The position numbers and the translations under genes were made by a program. Shown in pieces: positions 7,442-15,213 of a DNA stretch of 50,724 nucleotides. Every line of letters begins with the position of its first letter. Within the stretch, counting starts at the first letter, position 1. This DNA is from Chloroflexota bacterium (GTDB lineage Bacteria; Chloroflexota; Anaerolineae; SpSt-313), in contig JAKPJZ010000040.1 of the NCBI GenBank assembly GCA_029553955.1, forward strand, positions 1 through 50,724, in the 5' to 3' direction. The notes beneath the pieces were generated by a model. The model worked only from the letters and a program-made list of their open reading frames with translations. It was not told the origin of the DNA and ran no database searches.

Positions 7442-8614
7442 GTGGACTCTGTGGATAAGAACTCTGCCCGGTGCCCGCTCCGAGGGCACGTTGCGCTCAA
7501 CGCCTTCCTCCTGTCGCCCAGGGCCGGGTACCGCAACGCCGGCGTCAGCCAATATATCCAGGCGCTGTTGCGCACCCTGCCTGCGGCACGTCACGACTTG
7601 CAGCTCAGTGCCTACATCGGGGCCGGCGTGGCCGGCGATTTTCCGGGTTGGCAGGTGCGCCGTTCTCGCCTGCCCGGCGATCGGCCGCCGCTGCGCATCC
7701 TCTGGGAGCAACTCCTGCAGCCTGCGGCGCTGCGACGGGCAGGGGTGGACCTCGTGCATGCGCCGGTCAACGTCGGGCCCCTGGTGCGGGCCTGCCCAAT
7801 GGTGGTCACTGTGCATGATCTGAGCTTCCTGCTGTACCCCGAGACCTTTCAGCCGGCGCAGCGCCTCTATCAGCGCACCCTGGCCCGGCGGACGGCGCAG
7901 CGCGCCGAGCGGGTGATCGCCGTCTCGGAGAGCACCCGGCGCGACCTGGTGCGCCATTTCGGCGTGCCGGCCGAGCGCATCACGGTGGTGCCCAACGGGG
8001 TCGATGCTGCTTTCCGCCCGCTGCCTGCCGCGGAGGTGGCCGCCTTTCGCCGCGAGCGTGGCCTGCCCGAGCGCTTCCTGCTCTGCGTGGCCACGTTGGA
8101 GCCACGCAAAAACCTGCCGCGCCTGCTGGAGGCTGTGGCCCGCGTGCCCGAGGCGCCGCTGTTGGTGCTCTGTGGCGGCAAGGGCTGGTACTATGATACC
8201 ATCTTTGCCACCATCGAGCGGTTGGGGCTACAGCGCCGGGTGCACTTGCCCGGCTTTATCCCGGCGGCCGAGTTGCCGCTGTGGTACAATGCGGCGACCT
8301 GGTTCGTGTACCCCTCGCTCTACGAAGGGTTCGGCCTGCCCGCCCTGCAGGCGCTGGCCTGCGGCACGCCGGCCATCGTCTCGCACGCTTCGTCGCTGCC
8401 CGAAGTGGTCGGCGATGCCGCCATCCTGGTGGACCCCCTCGACGTAGAGGCCATGGCCGCAGCCCTGGCCCAAGCATTGCCGGATGGGGCCTTGGCCGGC
8501 TCGTTGCGCGAGGCCGGCCTCGCGCGGGCCGCGCAATTCCCATGGTCGCGCACGGCTGAGGAGACGGTGGCCGTCTACCGGGCCGTGTTGAGCAGGGAGG
8601 TGGGCCGTGCCTAG
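7442..8614 (+). CDS. GT4-family glycosyltransferase
   Basis: A 390-residue GT-B fold protein of the GT4 type. The N-terminal Rossmann half has LSPRAGYRNAGVSQYI; the C-terminal half has the usual landmarks VPNGVD, LEPRKNLPRLLEA and SLYEGFGLPALQALACGTP. The GT4 EX7E motif reads E-x7-Q here: the second glutamate, which normally contacts the donor sugar nucleotide, is glutamine. GTG at 7442 is placed at the expected transcription start; GTG at 7451 is an alternative, and a frame opening at 7226 runs back through a repeat and the promoter. The gene ends 8 bp inside the next one, so the two are coupled. With that partner it probably adds a sugar to a lipid-linked exopolysaccharide precursor in the cytoplasm. 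Confidence 0.85.
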   Translation: MDSVDKNSARCPLRGHVALNAFLLSPRAGYRNAGVSQYIQALLRTLPAARHDLQLSAYIGAGVAGDFPGWQVRRSRLPGDRPPLRILWEQLLQPAALRRAGVDLVHAPVNVGPLVRACPMVVTVHDLSFLLYPETFQPAQRLYQRTLARRTAQRAERVIAVSESTRRDLVRHFGVPAERITVVPNGVDAAFRPLPAAEVAAFRRERGLPERFLLCVATLEPRKNLPRLLEAVARVPEAPLLVLCGGKGWYYDTIFATIERLGLQRRVHLPGFIPAAELPLWYNAATWFVYPSLYEGFGLPALQALACGTPAIVSHASSLPEVVGDAAILVDPLDVEAMAAALAQALPDGALAGSLREAGLARAAQFPWSRTAEETVAVYRAVLSREVGRA

Positions 8615-10034
8615 AATCCTGCCGCGCACCTGGCCGCCCGTCAAGTTCGTGCTCGATGCCCTGCTCATCAACCTGGCCTTTCTCGCTGCCTATTGGTGGC
8701 GCTACAATCTGCAGTGGTTCAGAGAGGTCGAGCCGTACAACTGGGTGCCGTACCGCTTCTACCTACCCCTGGTGCTGGCCCTCACGGGCATCATCCTCTT
8801 CTTCTATTGGCTCGACGGCATGTACGTCGTGCGCCGCGGGCGCTCGTGGTTCGACGAGTTCAACAGCGTCTTCCGCGGCGCCTTTACCGGCATCGCCACG
8901 ATCATATTCTTCATCTTTCTCACGGCGTCGCCGTACTACTCGCGCCTCATCTTTTTCTACGCCGGCGTCTGGATCCTGGTGCTCTTCGGCATCAGCCGGG
9001 CCATCGAGCGCGGCGTGCAGCAGGTGCTGCGGCGCCACGGCATCGGGGTGACCCGTGTGCTGATCATCGGCGCGGGTGAGGTGGGGCGCACGGTGATGCG
9101 CAACCTGGTTGCGCGACCCGAGTACGGCTACCAGGTGGTCGGCTTTGTCGACGACAGCCCCGAGCGCGGGTCCACCGACATTGGCCGCTTCCGCGCCCTG
9201 GGCGGCACCGAGCGCATCCCCGCGCTGGTCGACGAGCACGCCATCGACGAGGTGATCATCGCCCTACCGTGGATGGCGCACCGCAAGATTCTGACCATCA
9301 TGGGCCAGTGCGAGCGCCGGGGCGTGCGCGCCAAGGTCGTGCCCGATCTCTTCCAGCTCAGCCTCAGCCAGGTGGAGATGAACGACCTCAGCGGCGTGCC
9401 GCTGATTGGGGTCAGGGAGCCCTCCATCCGCGGGCGCAACCTGGCGATCAAGCGCCTGGTCGACGTGGCGGCGAGCAGCCTGGCGCTGGTGCTGCTCTCG
9501 CCGCTCCTCGGGCTGAGCGCCCTGCTGATCCGCCTCGATTCGGAGGGGCCGGTGATCTTTACGCAGGCGCGGGTGGGCCGGGGCGGCCGGCTGTTCACCG
9601 TCTACAAATTCCGCACCATGCGCGTAGGCGCCGACCTGGCCGTGGCCGAGCTGGCCGATCGCAACGAGGCCTCGGGCCCGCTCTTCAAGATGCGCGACGA
9701 CCCGCGCCGCACCCGCGTGGGCAAGTGGCTGCGCAAGGCAAGCATCGACGAGATGCCGCAGTTCTGGAACGTCCTCAGGGGCGACATGAGCATCGTCGGC
9801 CCGCGGCCGGCGCTGCCCAGCGAGGTCGAGCGCTACCAGCCCTGGCACCGGCGCCGCCTCGAGGCCGCGCCCGGCATCACCGGCCTCTGGCAGGTCAGTG
9901 GCCGCAGCGAAGTGAGCTTTGACGATATGGTCCTCTTGGACCTGTACTACATCGAGAACTGGTCGCCGTTCCTCGACCTGAAGATCATGCTCAAGACCGT
10001 GCCCACCGTCCTCATGGGTCGAGGAGCTTACTGA
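8607..10034 (+). CDS. exopolysaccharide polyprenyl glycosylphosphotransferase (WbaP/WcaJ type)
   Basis: A 475-residue membrane enzyme expected to move a hexose-1-phosphate from a nucleotide sugar onto undecaprenyl phosphate, starting a repeat unit. The N-terminal half has about four transmembrane segments (residues 13-130) and a nucleotide-binding-like domain ([13 protein letters not shown] near 150). The C-terminal half is the bacterial sugar-transferase domain (PF02397), with a membrane helix near 285-310, [38 protein letters not shown] and [12 protein letters not shown]. The GTG at 8607 overlaps the previous gene and has GGGAGGT upstream. Its TGA stop lies inside a target duplication made by a MITE that inserted directly behind it. 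Confidence 0.92.
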   Translation: MPRILPRTWPPVKFVLDALLINLAFLAAYWWRYNLQWFREVEPYNWVPYRFYLPLVLALTGIILFFYWLDGMYVVRRGRSWFDEFNSVFRGAFTGIATIIFFIFLTASPYYSRLIFFYAGVWILVLFGISRAIERGVQQVLRRHGIGVTRVLIIGAGEVGRTVMRNLVARPEYGYQVVGFVDDSPERGSTDIGRFRALGGTERIPALVDEHAIDEVIIALPWMAHRKILTIMGQCERRGVRAKVVPDLFQLSLSQVEMNDLSGVPLIGVREPSIRGRNLAIKRLVDVAASSLALVLLSPLLGLSALLIRLDSEGPVIFTQARVGRGGRLFTVYKFRTMRVGADLAVAELADRNEASGPLFKMRDDPRRTRVGKWLRKASIDEMPQFWNVLRGDMSIVGPRPALPSEVERYQPWHRRRLEAAPGITGLWQVSGRSEVSFDDMVLLDLYYIENWSPFLDLKIMLKTVPTVLMGRGAY

Positions 10035-10275
10035 TAGTACTTACGCGGTCGACGTGCCTCGCGTATCGCAGGCCCCCCACCCCTGGCCCCGCCCCCGCAC
10101 CGGGGGCGGGGAAACTGGAGGTTAGGGGGTTTGGCGGGCGCTTCGTGCTACGCACGAAGCGCCCGCCAAACCCCCCATTTGAGGGCTCCCCCTTCCCGCC
10201 GCAGCGGGAAGGGGGCGGGGGGGATGGGCCTCTGAGGGAGGCTACAAGCCCGGCCACGTGACCGCGTAAGTACTG
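10035..10275. mobile_element. MITE family 1, copy A
   Basis: A 241-bp element with inverted ends AGTACTTACGCGGTC (10036-10050) and GACCGCGTAAGTACT (10260-10274). It is flanked by the direct repeat TTACTGA at 10028-10034 and 10276-10282, a 7-bp target duplication that contains the stop codon of the upstream gene. Inside are GC-rich hairpins, including a palindrome around 10126-10180 with GGGGGTTTGGCGGGCGC arms. It encodes no protein. Related copies lie at 32757 and 50300. Confidence 0.85.
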
Positions 10276-10281
10276 TTACTG

Positions 10282-10551
10282 AACGCCTATCCGAAAAGTC
10301 GCGTAGCCTCGCAGCCTCCAGCATCCCGGTGACGGCCGGGCATTTTGCGCCGCCGCCGTCTCGCTCTGGGCCAGGAGGGGGTTGTGGGTTGGTTGGCCCC
10401 GCTGGCTGCCCCTGGCGCGCCAGGGGCAGCCAGCGGGGCCAACCAACCCACAACCCCCAAAAGGGGCCCGAACCGGGCTGGTGCGGAGCGTGTGAGCCGG
10501 TCGTTGCAGGGCGGGGGCTATGCTACAGCTCTTCCGATAGGCGTTGAGCGC
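10282..10551. repeat. composite hairpin element with inverted ends
   Basis: Outer ends AACGCCTATCCGAAAAG (10283-) and, inverted, CTCTTCCGATAGGCGTT (to about 10548) enclose two conserved flanks and a perfect central palindrome. The left flank (B type, reversed) carries GCATCCCGG and CTCTGGGCCAGGAG. The right flank (A type, reversed) carries GAACCGGGC and GTGCGGAGCGTGTGAGCCGG. The same flanks surround the palindromes near 15060, 40800 and 50065. No gene is present. Confidence 0.7.
10377..10458. repeat. 82-bp perfect palindrome
   Basis: All 41 positions pair, without a loop, around a GGCGCGCC centre. The left arm is G/T-rich at its outer part (GGGTTGGTTGG) and the right arm is its A/C-rich complement. 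It is a member of the long-palindrome family. Confidence 0.95.
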
Positions 10552-10610
10552 CTGGGGCAGGACGTGTGTCGCTTCCTCCGGGCTGCATCGTGAAGGGATA
10601 ACGGAAGACA

Positions 10611-11795
10611 ATGGATTGGCAGCTCGCCTCGCCCGCTAATGCCGAGATGATCGAGTTCCTGCGTCGCCTGGTGCAGACCTCCAGCCTCTCCACGCAAGAG
10701 GGCGCGGTGGCCGAGCTCATCGCGGCCGAGATGCACCGCCTGGGCCTGCCCAATGTGCAGGTTGACGCCATGGGCAACGTCATCGCCAGGCTGGGGCCCG
10801 GCGGCGGGCCGACACTGCTCTTCGACGCCCACATGGACACAGTCGCCGCGGGCGACCCGGCTGCCTGGCGCCACGACCCCTTTGGTGCGGTGGTGCAGAA
10901 CGACGTGCTCTATGGCCGCGGGGCCGCCGATATGAAGGGCGCCATCGCGGCCATGGTGTATGGGGCCAAACGCCTGCACGATGCCGGGCTGCCGCAGCGG
11001 GGCACGCTGGTGCTGGCCATGGTCGTGCAAGAGGAGCCCTGCGAGGGGATGGCCATTCGCGAGGTGCTCGAAGGACAGGGCATCCATCCTGACTATTGCG
11101 TTTTGGGGGAGCCGACCAACCTGGCGCTGGCCCGCGGCCACCGCGGCCGGCTCGAGGCCTCGGTGACGGTGCGCGGCGTTTCCAGCCACGCTTCGGCGCC
11201 CGATGCGGGCCAGAATGCCGTCTATGCGGCAGCGCGGGTGATCGTGGGCATCGAGCTGTTGGCGCAGCAACTGAACCACGACTCGGTGCTGGGTCGTGGC
11301 TCCATTGCGGTGACGCAGATCGAGAGCATGGCCGAGAGCCACAATGCCGTGCCCCACCGCTGCACGCTCTACGTCGACCGGCGGCTGACGAGCGACGAGA
11401 CGGAGGTCAAGGCGCTCACCGACCTGCGGCGCATCATCGGCCGCGAGGGCGTGGCCGCCGAAGTGACCGTGACCGAGTATCAGGCAACCAGCTACACCGG
11501 CTATGCCTGCCGGCTGCGCCAGTACTTCCCCGCCTGGACGCTGCCCGATAATCACCCGCTGCTCGGCCGTGCCGCACTGGTGCTGGAGGGCGTGCTCGGC
11601 GGCCGCCCACGCCAGATGTACTGGGCCTTTTCGACCGACGGTGTGTACACGGCCGGGGTGGCGGGCATCCCCACCATCGGCTTTGGCCCGGGCGAGGAGC
11701 GCTACGCCCATGCCTGCGACGAGCAGGTGCGCGTGCCCGATGTCGTCGCCGCCGCCCGCGGCTATGCCGCCATCGCCGCCGAACTATTGCGCTAG
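10611..11795 (+). CDS. M20-family metallohydrolase, YgeY type
   Basis: A 394-residue cytoplasmic zinc hydrolase of the M20 (ArgE/DapE/Ygey) clan. The metal-ligand motifs are DAHMDTV, GRGAADMKG, QEEPCEG and LGEPTN, and a last histidine occurs in EERYAHACDE. Compared with other M20 enzymes it shares the YgeY-type landmarks of E. coli: GHRGRLEASV, VSSHASAPDAGQNA, YFPAWTLPDNHP, FSTDGV and GIPTIGFGPGEE. YgeY-like proteins are annotated as selenium-metabolism hydrolases, but no substrate is firmly known and no selenium genes are visible here. ATG at 10611 follows AACGGAAGA. The stop lies 1 bp before a 96-bp palindrome. Confidence 0.87.
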   Translation: MDWQLASPANAEMIEFLRRLVQTSSLSTQEGAVAELIAAEMHRLGLPNVQVDAMGNVIARLGPGGGPTLLFDAHMDTVAAGDPAAWRHDPFGAVVQNDVLYGRGAADMKGAIAAMVYGAKRLHDAGLPQRGTLVLAMVVQEEPCEGMAIREVLEGQGIHPDYCVLGEPTNLALARGHRGRLEASVTVRGVSSHASAPDAGQNAVYAAARVIVGIELLAQQLNHDSVLGRGSIAVTQIESMAESHNAVPHRCTLYVDRRLTSDETEVKALTDLRRIIGREGVAAEVTVTEYQATSYTGYACRLRQYFPAWTLPDNHPLLGRAALVLEGVLGGRPRQMYWAFSTDGVYTAGVAGIPTIGFGPGEERYAHACDEQVRVPDVVAAARGYAAIAAELLR

Positions 11796-11796
11796 T

Positions 11797-11892
11797 AATG
11801 TAACAGCCGTTGTGGTTGCGGGGTTGGCGGGGCCGGGCCGCCCGCGGGCGGCCCGGCCCCGCCAACCCCGCAACCACAACGGCTGTTACATT
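11797..11892. repeat. 96-bp perfect palindrome between convergent genes
   Basis: All 48 positions pair around CCCGCGGG. It begins 1 bp after the stop of the M20 gene and contains the stop codon and last codons of the opposite gene (stop at 11886-11888). It most likely ends transcripts from both sides, although neither side has a T-run. Confidence 0.95.
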
Positions 11893-12155
11893 GGTTGCGT
11901 TCGCTGCAGCTCGAAGCTGAGCCGCCGGTACTCTTCGACAGTGACCTCGCCGCGCGCATGGCGCAGGCGCAGGATGCGCAGCGCCTCGCGCTCCTCACGC
12001 AGCAAGCGCACGTCGTCGTGCGCCTCGTGCAGTTCGACCTCTGTGGCGGTCGCGGCGACGGCCAGGAAGGCGAGGTTGGCGACGATCAAGGCCAAGACCA
12101 CGGCGCCCACCAGCGAGGCAGCGGCGCCAGGCACGACGATGAACACCTTCCACAT
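11886..12155 (-). CDS. small SHOCT-domain membrane protein
   Basis: An 89-residue protein. Residues 5-37 form a hydrophobic membrane segment (VFIVVPGAAASLVGAVVL onward). After a charged helix, the C-terminal ILRLRHARGEVTVEEYRRLSFEL fits the SHOCT short C-terminal domain, whose pattern is a helix, the turn ARGEI/V-T/S-xEEY and a second helix. SHOCT domains tether or oligomerise membrane-linked proteins; no enzyme activity is expected. The ATG at 12155 has a modest GAGGACGGGG upstream. Its last three codons fall within the palindrome at 11797-11892, so the palindrome has shaped its C-terminus. Confidence 0.72.
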   Translation of the reverse strand: MWKVFIVVPGAAASLVGAVVLALIVANLAFLAVAATATEVELHEAHDDVRLLREEREALRILRLRHARGEVTVEEYRRLSFELQRTQPM

Positions 12156-12248
12156 ACGCCCCGTCCTCGCGGCGCGGCAGCAAGAGACGTGCCACCCATC
12201 TTTTAAGGTTCAAAGCGGCATATTCTTGAAAATTCAACCCACAGGGTA

Positions 12249-12277
12249 TTGACAGCGACAACATTCCGCTGTATAAT
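12249..12277 (+). promoter_or_regulatory. perfect-consensus sigma-70 promoter
   Basis: TTGACA (12249-12254), 17-bp spacer, TATAAT (12272-12277): both boxes match the consensus at every position. It is the strongest promoter in the window by sequence, with an expected start near 12284. Confidence 0.88.
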
Positions 12278-12283
12278 CGAAAT

Positions 12284-12618
12284 CGCGAAGGTGAGCACAG
12301 TATCTAGAGTCAGCGTCTGCTGGCGCCGCACTGTGCTCCAGACTTGGAGGCCCTCCTCGGCTTCCGGTCATTGCGAGAGTGTTGCCGGCTGAGCACGGCT
12401 CAGCAGACGGGTTTGTCGGGGTGCTCAAGCGCCTCAGGCCTGCAGGCAACGGCAGGCAAAGCCCGGCCCCGGTTGTTTTCCCTGGCCAACAAACCAAAGC
12501 GCCCTCACACCGCCTGTGGCGGCCAAGGGGGCAAGGCGCATGTCCTGTCGACTGCCGGATCGGTACTCTCGCAGCCCTGTCGCGCTTTCTGCAGTGTGCA
12601 GCTCAGGAGGAGTCAACG
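12284..12618 (+). other. 335-nt structured leader, class unknown
   Basis: The RNA between the consensus promoter and the GTG at 12619 shows no plausible gene. It holds GAGCACAGT/ACTGTGCTC inverted at 12293-12333, CTGAG-CACGG-CTCAG near 12390 and GCCTGC/GCAGGC near 12440. I do not recognise RNase P, tmRNA, SRP, 6S or common riboswitch signatures in it. It could be a long regulatory leader or a separate small RNA ahead of the gene. Confidence 0.5.
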
Positions 12619-13245
12619 GTGTATCGCAAGGTCATCACCCTGCTCGCGGTCACCCTGGTCCTCTCCCTCTTCGCCATTGCCGGCGAATTGACGGTGCTTG
12701 CCTCGGTCCGCGCACCCGCGCAACCGTTATTAGCGGCCACCGGCGCCTCACCCCACGCGCCGGTTGCGGAGGTTCGCCCGGAGGCCGGCGTGGCCCCCGC
12801 GGCGGACGGCCCGTCGCGCCTGACCAGTTGCAAGGTCATGGCGGCCTGGGCCAGGCCACTGGGCCGGGCGTTGGCTCCAGCGGTCGCTGAGCCCAAGATC
12901 AGCTTGGGCGAGGTGACCATCCTCGGGCAGGCGCTCGCGCGGGGCGAGTACGACAAGCGTACGGCCCCTACCGGCTTCGAGTCGGTCCTCGCCACGTTCC
13001 CCACGCGGGAACAGGCTCCAACCCTCATCCTCGCAGCGGCAATGCTGCTGGCCATTGTGCTGGTGGCCACGCACAGCGAGCCCGCCGCCACCGTAGAGGC
13101 GATGGCGACGGCGCGCGCAGCTCGTGCTTGTGCCCCCCAGCCCAGCGGCCAGCGCAGGCCCTGGCGGCCACGGCTCGATCCGCAAGCCCTGTCGCTTGTG
13201 GATCGCACGGCCGACTGGGAGCGGGTGCGGTTGGTGCCTACGTAA
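12619..13245 (+). CDS. membrane protein of unknown function
   Basis: A 208-residue protein not recognised as a known family. GTG at 12619 is chosen because AGGAGG lies 8 nt upstream; a longer in-frame opening from 12379 would lie inside the leader. An N-terminal hydrophobic segment (residues 5-26, ITLLAVTLVLSLFAIAG) and a second (about 132-150, LILAAAMLLAIVLVA) flank an Ala/Pro-rich domain, with a basic Arg-rich tail (RRPWRPRLDP). A type with both ends in the cytoplasm and the middle outside is plausible. It is transcribed alone from a very strong promoter, and a hairpin at 13394 may end it. Confidence 0.6.
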   Translation: MYRKVITLLAVTLVLSLFAIAGELTVLASVRAPAQPLLAATGASPHAPVAEVRPEAGVAPAADGPSRLTSCKVMAAWARPLGRALAPAVAEPKISLGEVTILGQALARGEYDKRTAPTGFESVLATFPTREQAPTLILAAAMLLAIVLVATHSEPAATVEAMATARAARACAPQPSGQRRPWRPRLDPQALSLVDRTADWERVRLVPT

Positions 13246-13393
13246 ACCGGCCTCCCCTCTTCGCCCAACCGCGTGCGCATGGGCTTGAGATTTCAGCAGC
13301 GGCCAGAACGGCCGAACAGAGAGGATCTCAATAACCTGTGAGCCCGGGCAGAGCGGTGGGCCGGCCGACAAGTGAATAGCCTGGGGAATGAGC

Positions 13394-13419
13394 GGGGCCA
13401 AGGTGTGCGACTTGGCCCC
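13394..13419 (+). terminator. hairpin terminator candidate
   Basis: GGGGCCAAG and CTTGGCCCC pair around 8 nt and are followed by GTTTCC. It lies about 150 bp past the stop at 13245. The rest of 13246-13490 shows no gene. Confidence 0.6.
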
Positions 13420-13490
13420 GTTTCCATTTGAAGGGTATGGATGGGGTCAGCGGGGCAGGTGCGAGCCTGCCAGCCGCCCATCACGTGTGA

Positions 13491-13519
13491 TTGACGCTCT
13501 GTGCGAATCGTGCTAGTCT
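13491..13519 (+). promoter_or_regulatory. promoter of the GH4 gene
   Basis: TTGACG (13491-13496), 17-bp spacer, TAGTCT (13514-13519), with a leader of about 33 nt to the ATG. Confidence 0.65.
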
Positions 13520-13558
13520 GCAACTGTCGGGATGGTTTGCTCTCTCTGGAGGTCCCCC

Positions 13559-14923
13559 ATGCCCAAGATTGCCCTGATCGGCGCCGGCAGCACGGTCTTT
13601 GCCATCAACCTGCTCGGCGATATCCTCAGCTACCCCGAACTGGCCACGTCGACCATTGCCCTCATGGACATCGACCCCGAGCGTCTGCGCACATCGGAGG
13701 TGGTGGCGCGGCGCATAGCGCGCACGCTGGGCGTTGCGCCGACCATCGAGGCCACCACCGACCGCCGCCGCGCCCTCGACGGGGCCGATTACTGCATCAA
13801 CATGATCCAGGTGGGCGGCTACCAGCCGGCCACGGTGGTCGATTTCGAGGTGCCCGCGCGGCACGGCCTGCGCCAGACTATCGGCGACACCCTGGGCGTG
13901 GGCGGCCTCATGCGCGCCCTGCGCACCATCCCGGTGCTGCTCGAGATGGGCCGCGACATGGAAGAACTGTGCCCTCACGTGCTCTTTATCAACTATGTGA
14001 ACCCCATGGCCATGAACACCTGGGCCTTCACCCTGGCCACGCGCATCCGCACCGTGGGCCTCTGCCACAGCGTGCAGGGCACGGCCGAGGAGCTGGCGCG
14101 CGACCTCGACGTGCCCTTCGAGGAGCTGAGCTACCTGGCGGCGGGCATCAACCACATGGCCTTTTACCTGCGCCTCGAGCGCCACGGCCAGGACCTCTAC
14201 CCCGCCCTGCGCCGTGTCATCGACGAGGACCGCGTGCCGCCGTGGAACCGGGTGCGCTACGAGATGCTGCGGCGCACGGGCTACTTTGTCACCGAGTCGA
14301 GCGAGCATTTCGCCGAGTATGTGCCCTATTTCATCCGCCGCAGCCGGCCCGAGTTGATCGAGCGCTTCAACATCCCGCTCGACGAGTACCCGCGCCGCTG
14401 CGAGCAGCAGATCATGCTGTGGGAGCACATCCGCGAGGAGCTGGAAGCCGGCGACGAGCCCTTCGAGACCAAACGCAGCAACGAATACGGCGCGCGCATC
14501 ATCCACAGCATGGAGACGGGCGAGCCGTGCGTGGTCTATGGCAACATGCCGAACTATGGGCTGATCGACAACCTGCCGGCCGGGTGTTGCGTGGAGGTGC
14601 CCTGCCTGGTCAACCGCAACGGTGTGCAGCCAGTGCGCATAGGCGCGCTGCCGCCGGTGCTGGCCGGGCTGATGCGCACCAACATCAGCGTGCAGGAGCT
14701 GGCGGTGCAGGCGGCGCTGACGCGGCGGCGGGAGTACGTCTACCAGGCGGCCATGCTCGACCCGCACACCGCCGCCGAGCTGACCCTCGACGAGATTTGG
14801 GCGCTTGTCGACGACCTCATCGCCGCCCACGGCAGTTGGATGCCGCCCTTTGTGGACGACAGCCCCGCCCTGCGCCCACAGTGGCTCGGCCCGGTGCCCA
14901 GCCGCCCGCAGGTCGATGCCTAG
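13559..14923 (+). CDS. melA: alpha-galactosidase, glycoside hydrolase family 4
   Basis: A 454-residue NAD+- and Mn2+-dependent enzyme that opens alpha-galactosides such as melibiose in the cytoplasm by a redox-assisted elimination. The N-terminal dinucleotide fold starts [38 protein letters not shown] and [14 protein letters not shown] follow. Cys and His metal ligands occur in [17 protein letters not shown] and [31 protein letters not shown] and [13 protein letters not shown] continue the strong match to E. coli MelA through to [20 protein letters not shown]. The ATG at 13559 has GGAGGT 5 nt upstream; an in-frame ATG at 13532 is less likely. It is monocistronic, ended by a 40-bp palindrome. 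Confidence 0.93.
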   Translation: MPKIALIGAGSTVFAINLLGDILSYPELATSTIALMDIDPERLRTSEVVARRIARTLGVAPTIEATTDRRRALDGADYCINMIQVGGYQPATVVDFEVPARHGLRQTIGDTLGVGGLMRALRTIPVLLEMGRDMEELCPHVLFINYVNPMAMNTWAFTLATRIRTVGLCHSVQGTAEELARDLDVPFEELSYLAAGINHMAFYLRLERHGQDLYPALRRVIDEDRVPPWNRVRYEMLRRTGYFVTESSEHFAEYVPYFIRRSRPELIERFNIPLDEYPRRCEQQIMLWEHIREELEAGDEPFETKRSNEYGARIIHSMETGEPCVVYGNMPNYGLIDNLPAGCCVEVPCLVNRNGVQPVRIGALPPVLAGLMRTNISVQELAVQAALTRRREYVYQAAMLDPHTAAELTLDEIWALVDDLIAAHGSWMPPFVDDSPALRPQWLGPVPSRPQVDA

Positions 14924-14925
14924 AA

Positions 14926-14965
14926 AAAAGACCTGACAGGTTTCCGGAAACCTGTCAGGTCTTTT
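14926..14965. terminator. bidirectional intrinsic terminator
   Basis: A perfect 40-bp palindrome with AAAAGACCTGACAGG at its left end and TTTT at the right, centred on CCGG. A-run and T-run flanks make it a terminator in both directions; it starts 3 bp after the melA stop. Confidence 0.88.
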
Positions 14966-14966
14966 G

Positions 14967-15185
14967 GCAACCGGCTTGCACGCTCCGCACTACCCCGGTA
15001 CGGCCCCTTAAGGTGGGGTTTGGGCGGGTTGTTTGGCCTGGCGGCTGCCCCTGGTGCGCCCGCGGGCGCACCAGGGGCAGCCGCCAGGCCAAACAACCCG
15101 CCCAAACCCCCTCCTGGCCCAGAGCCGGGCGAAGGCGAAGCTGGGACCCGGCTATTGCCAGGATGCTGAGGCAGACGAATCTCCT
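14967..15185. repeat. composite hairpin element
   Basis: Flank A (CCGGCTTGCACGCTCCGCAC, then CGGTACGGCCCC) precedes the palindrome at 15015-15110, and flank B (CTCCTGGCCCAGAGCCGGGC, then GGCTATTGCCAGGATGCTGAG) follows. Orientation is opposite to the copy at 10282. It lies between two convergent genes. Confidence 0.72.
15015..15110. repeat. 96-bp perfect palindrome
   Basis: All 48 positions pair, without a loop, around CCCGCGGG. The outer left arm is GGGGTTTGGGCGGGTTG. Confidence 0.95.
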
Positions 15186-15213
15186 CTTCAACAGATCGCC
15201 AGTGGCAGACCTA

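Noticed and set aside
12284..12618. RNase P, tmRNA, SRP or 6S RNA
   Set aside because: Searched by eye for their conserved words (for example GAGGAAAGTC, GGTTCGA near a CCA end, GGAAGCAGCC); none present.
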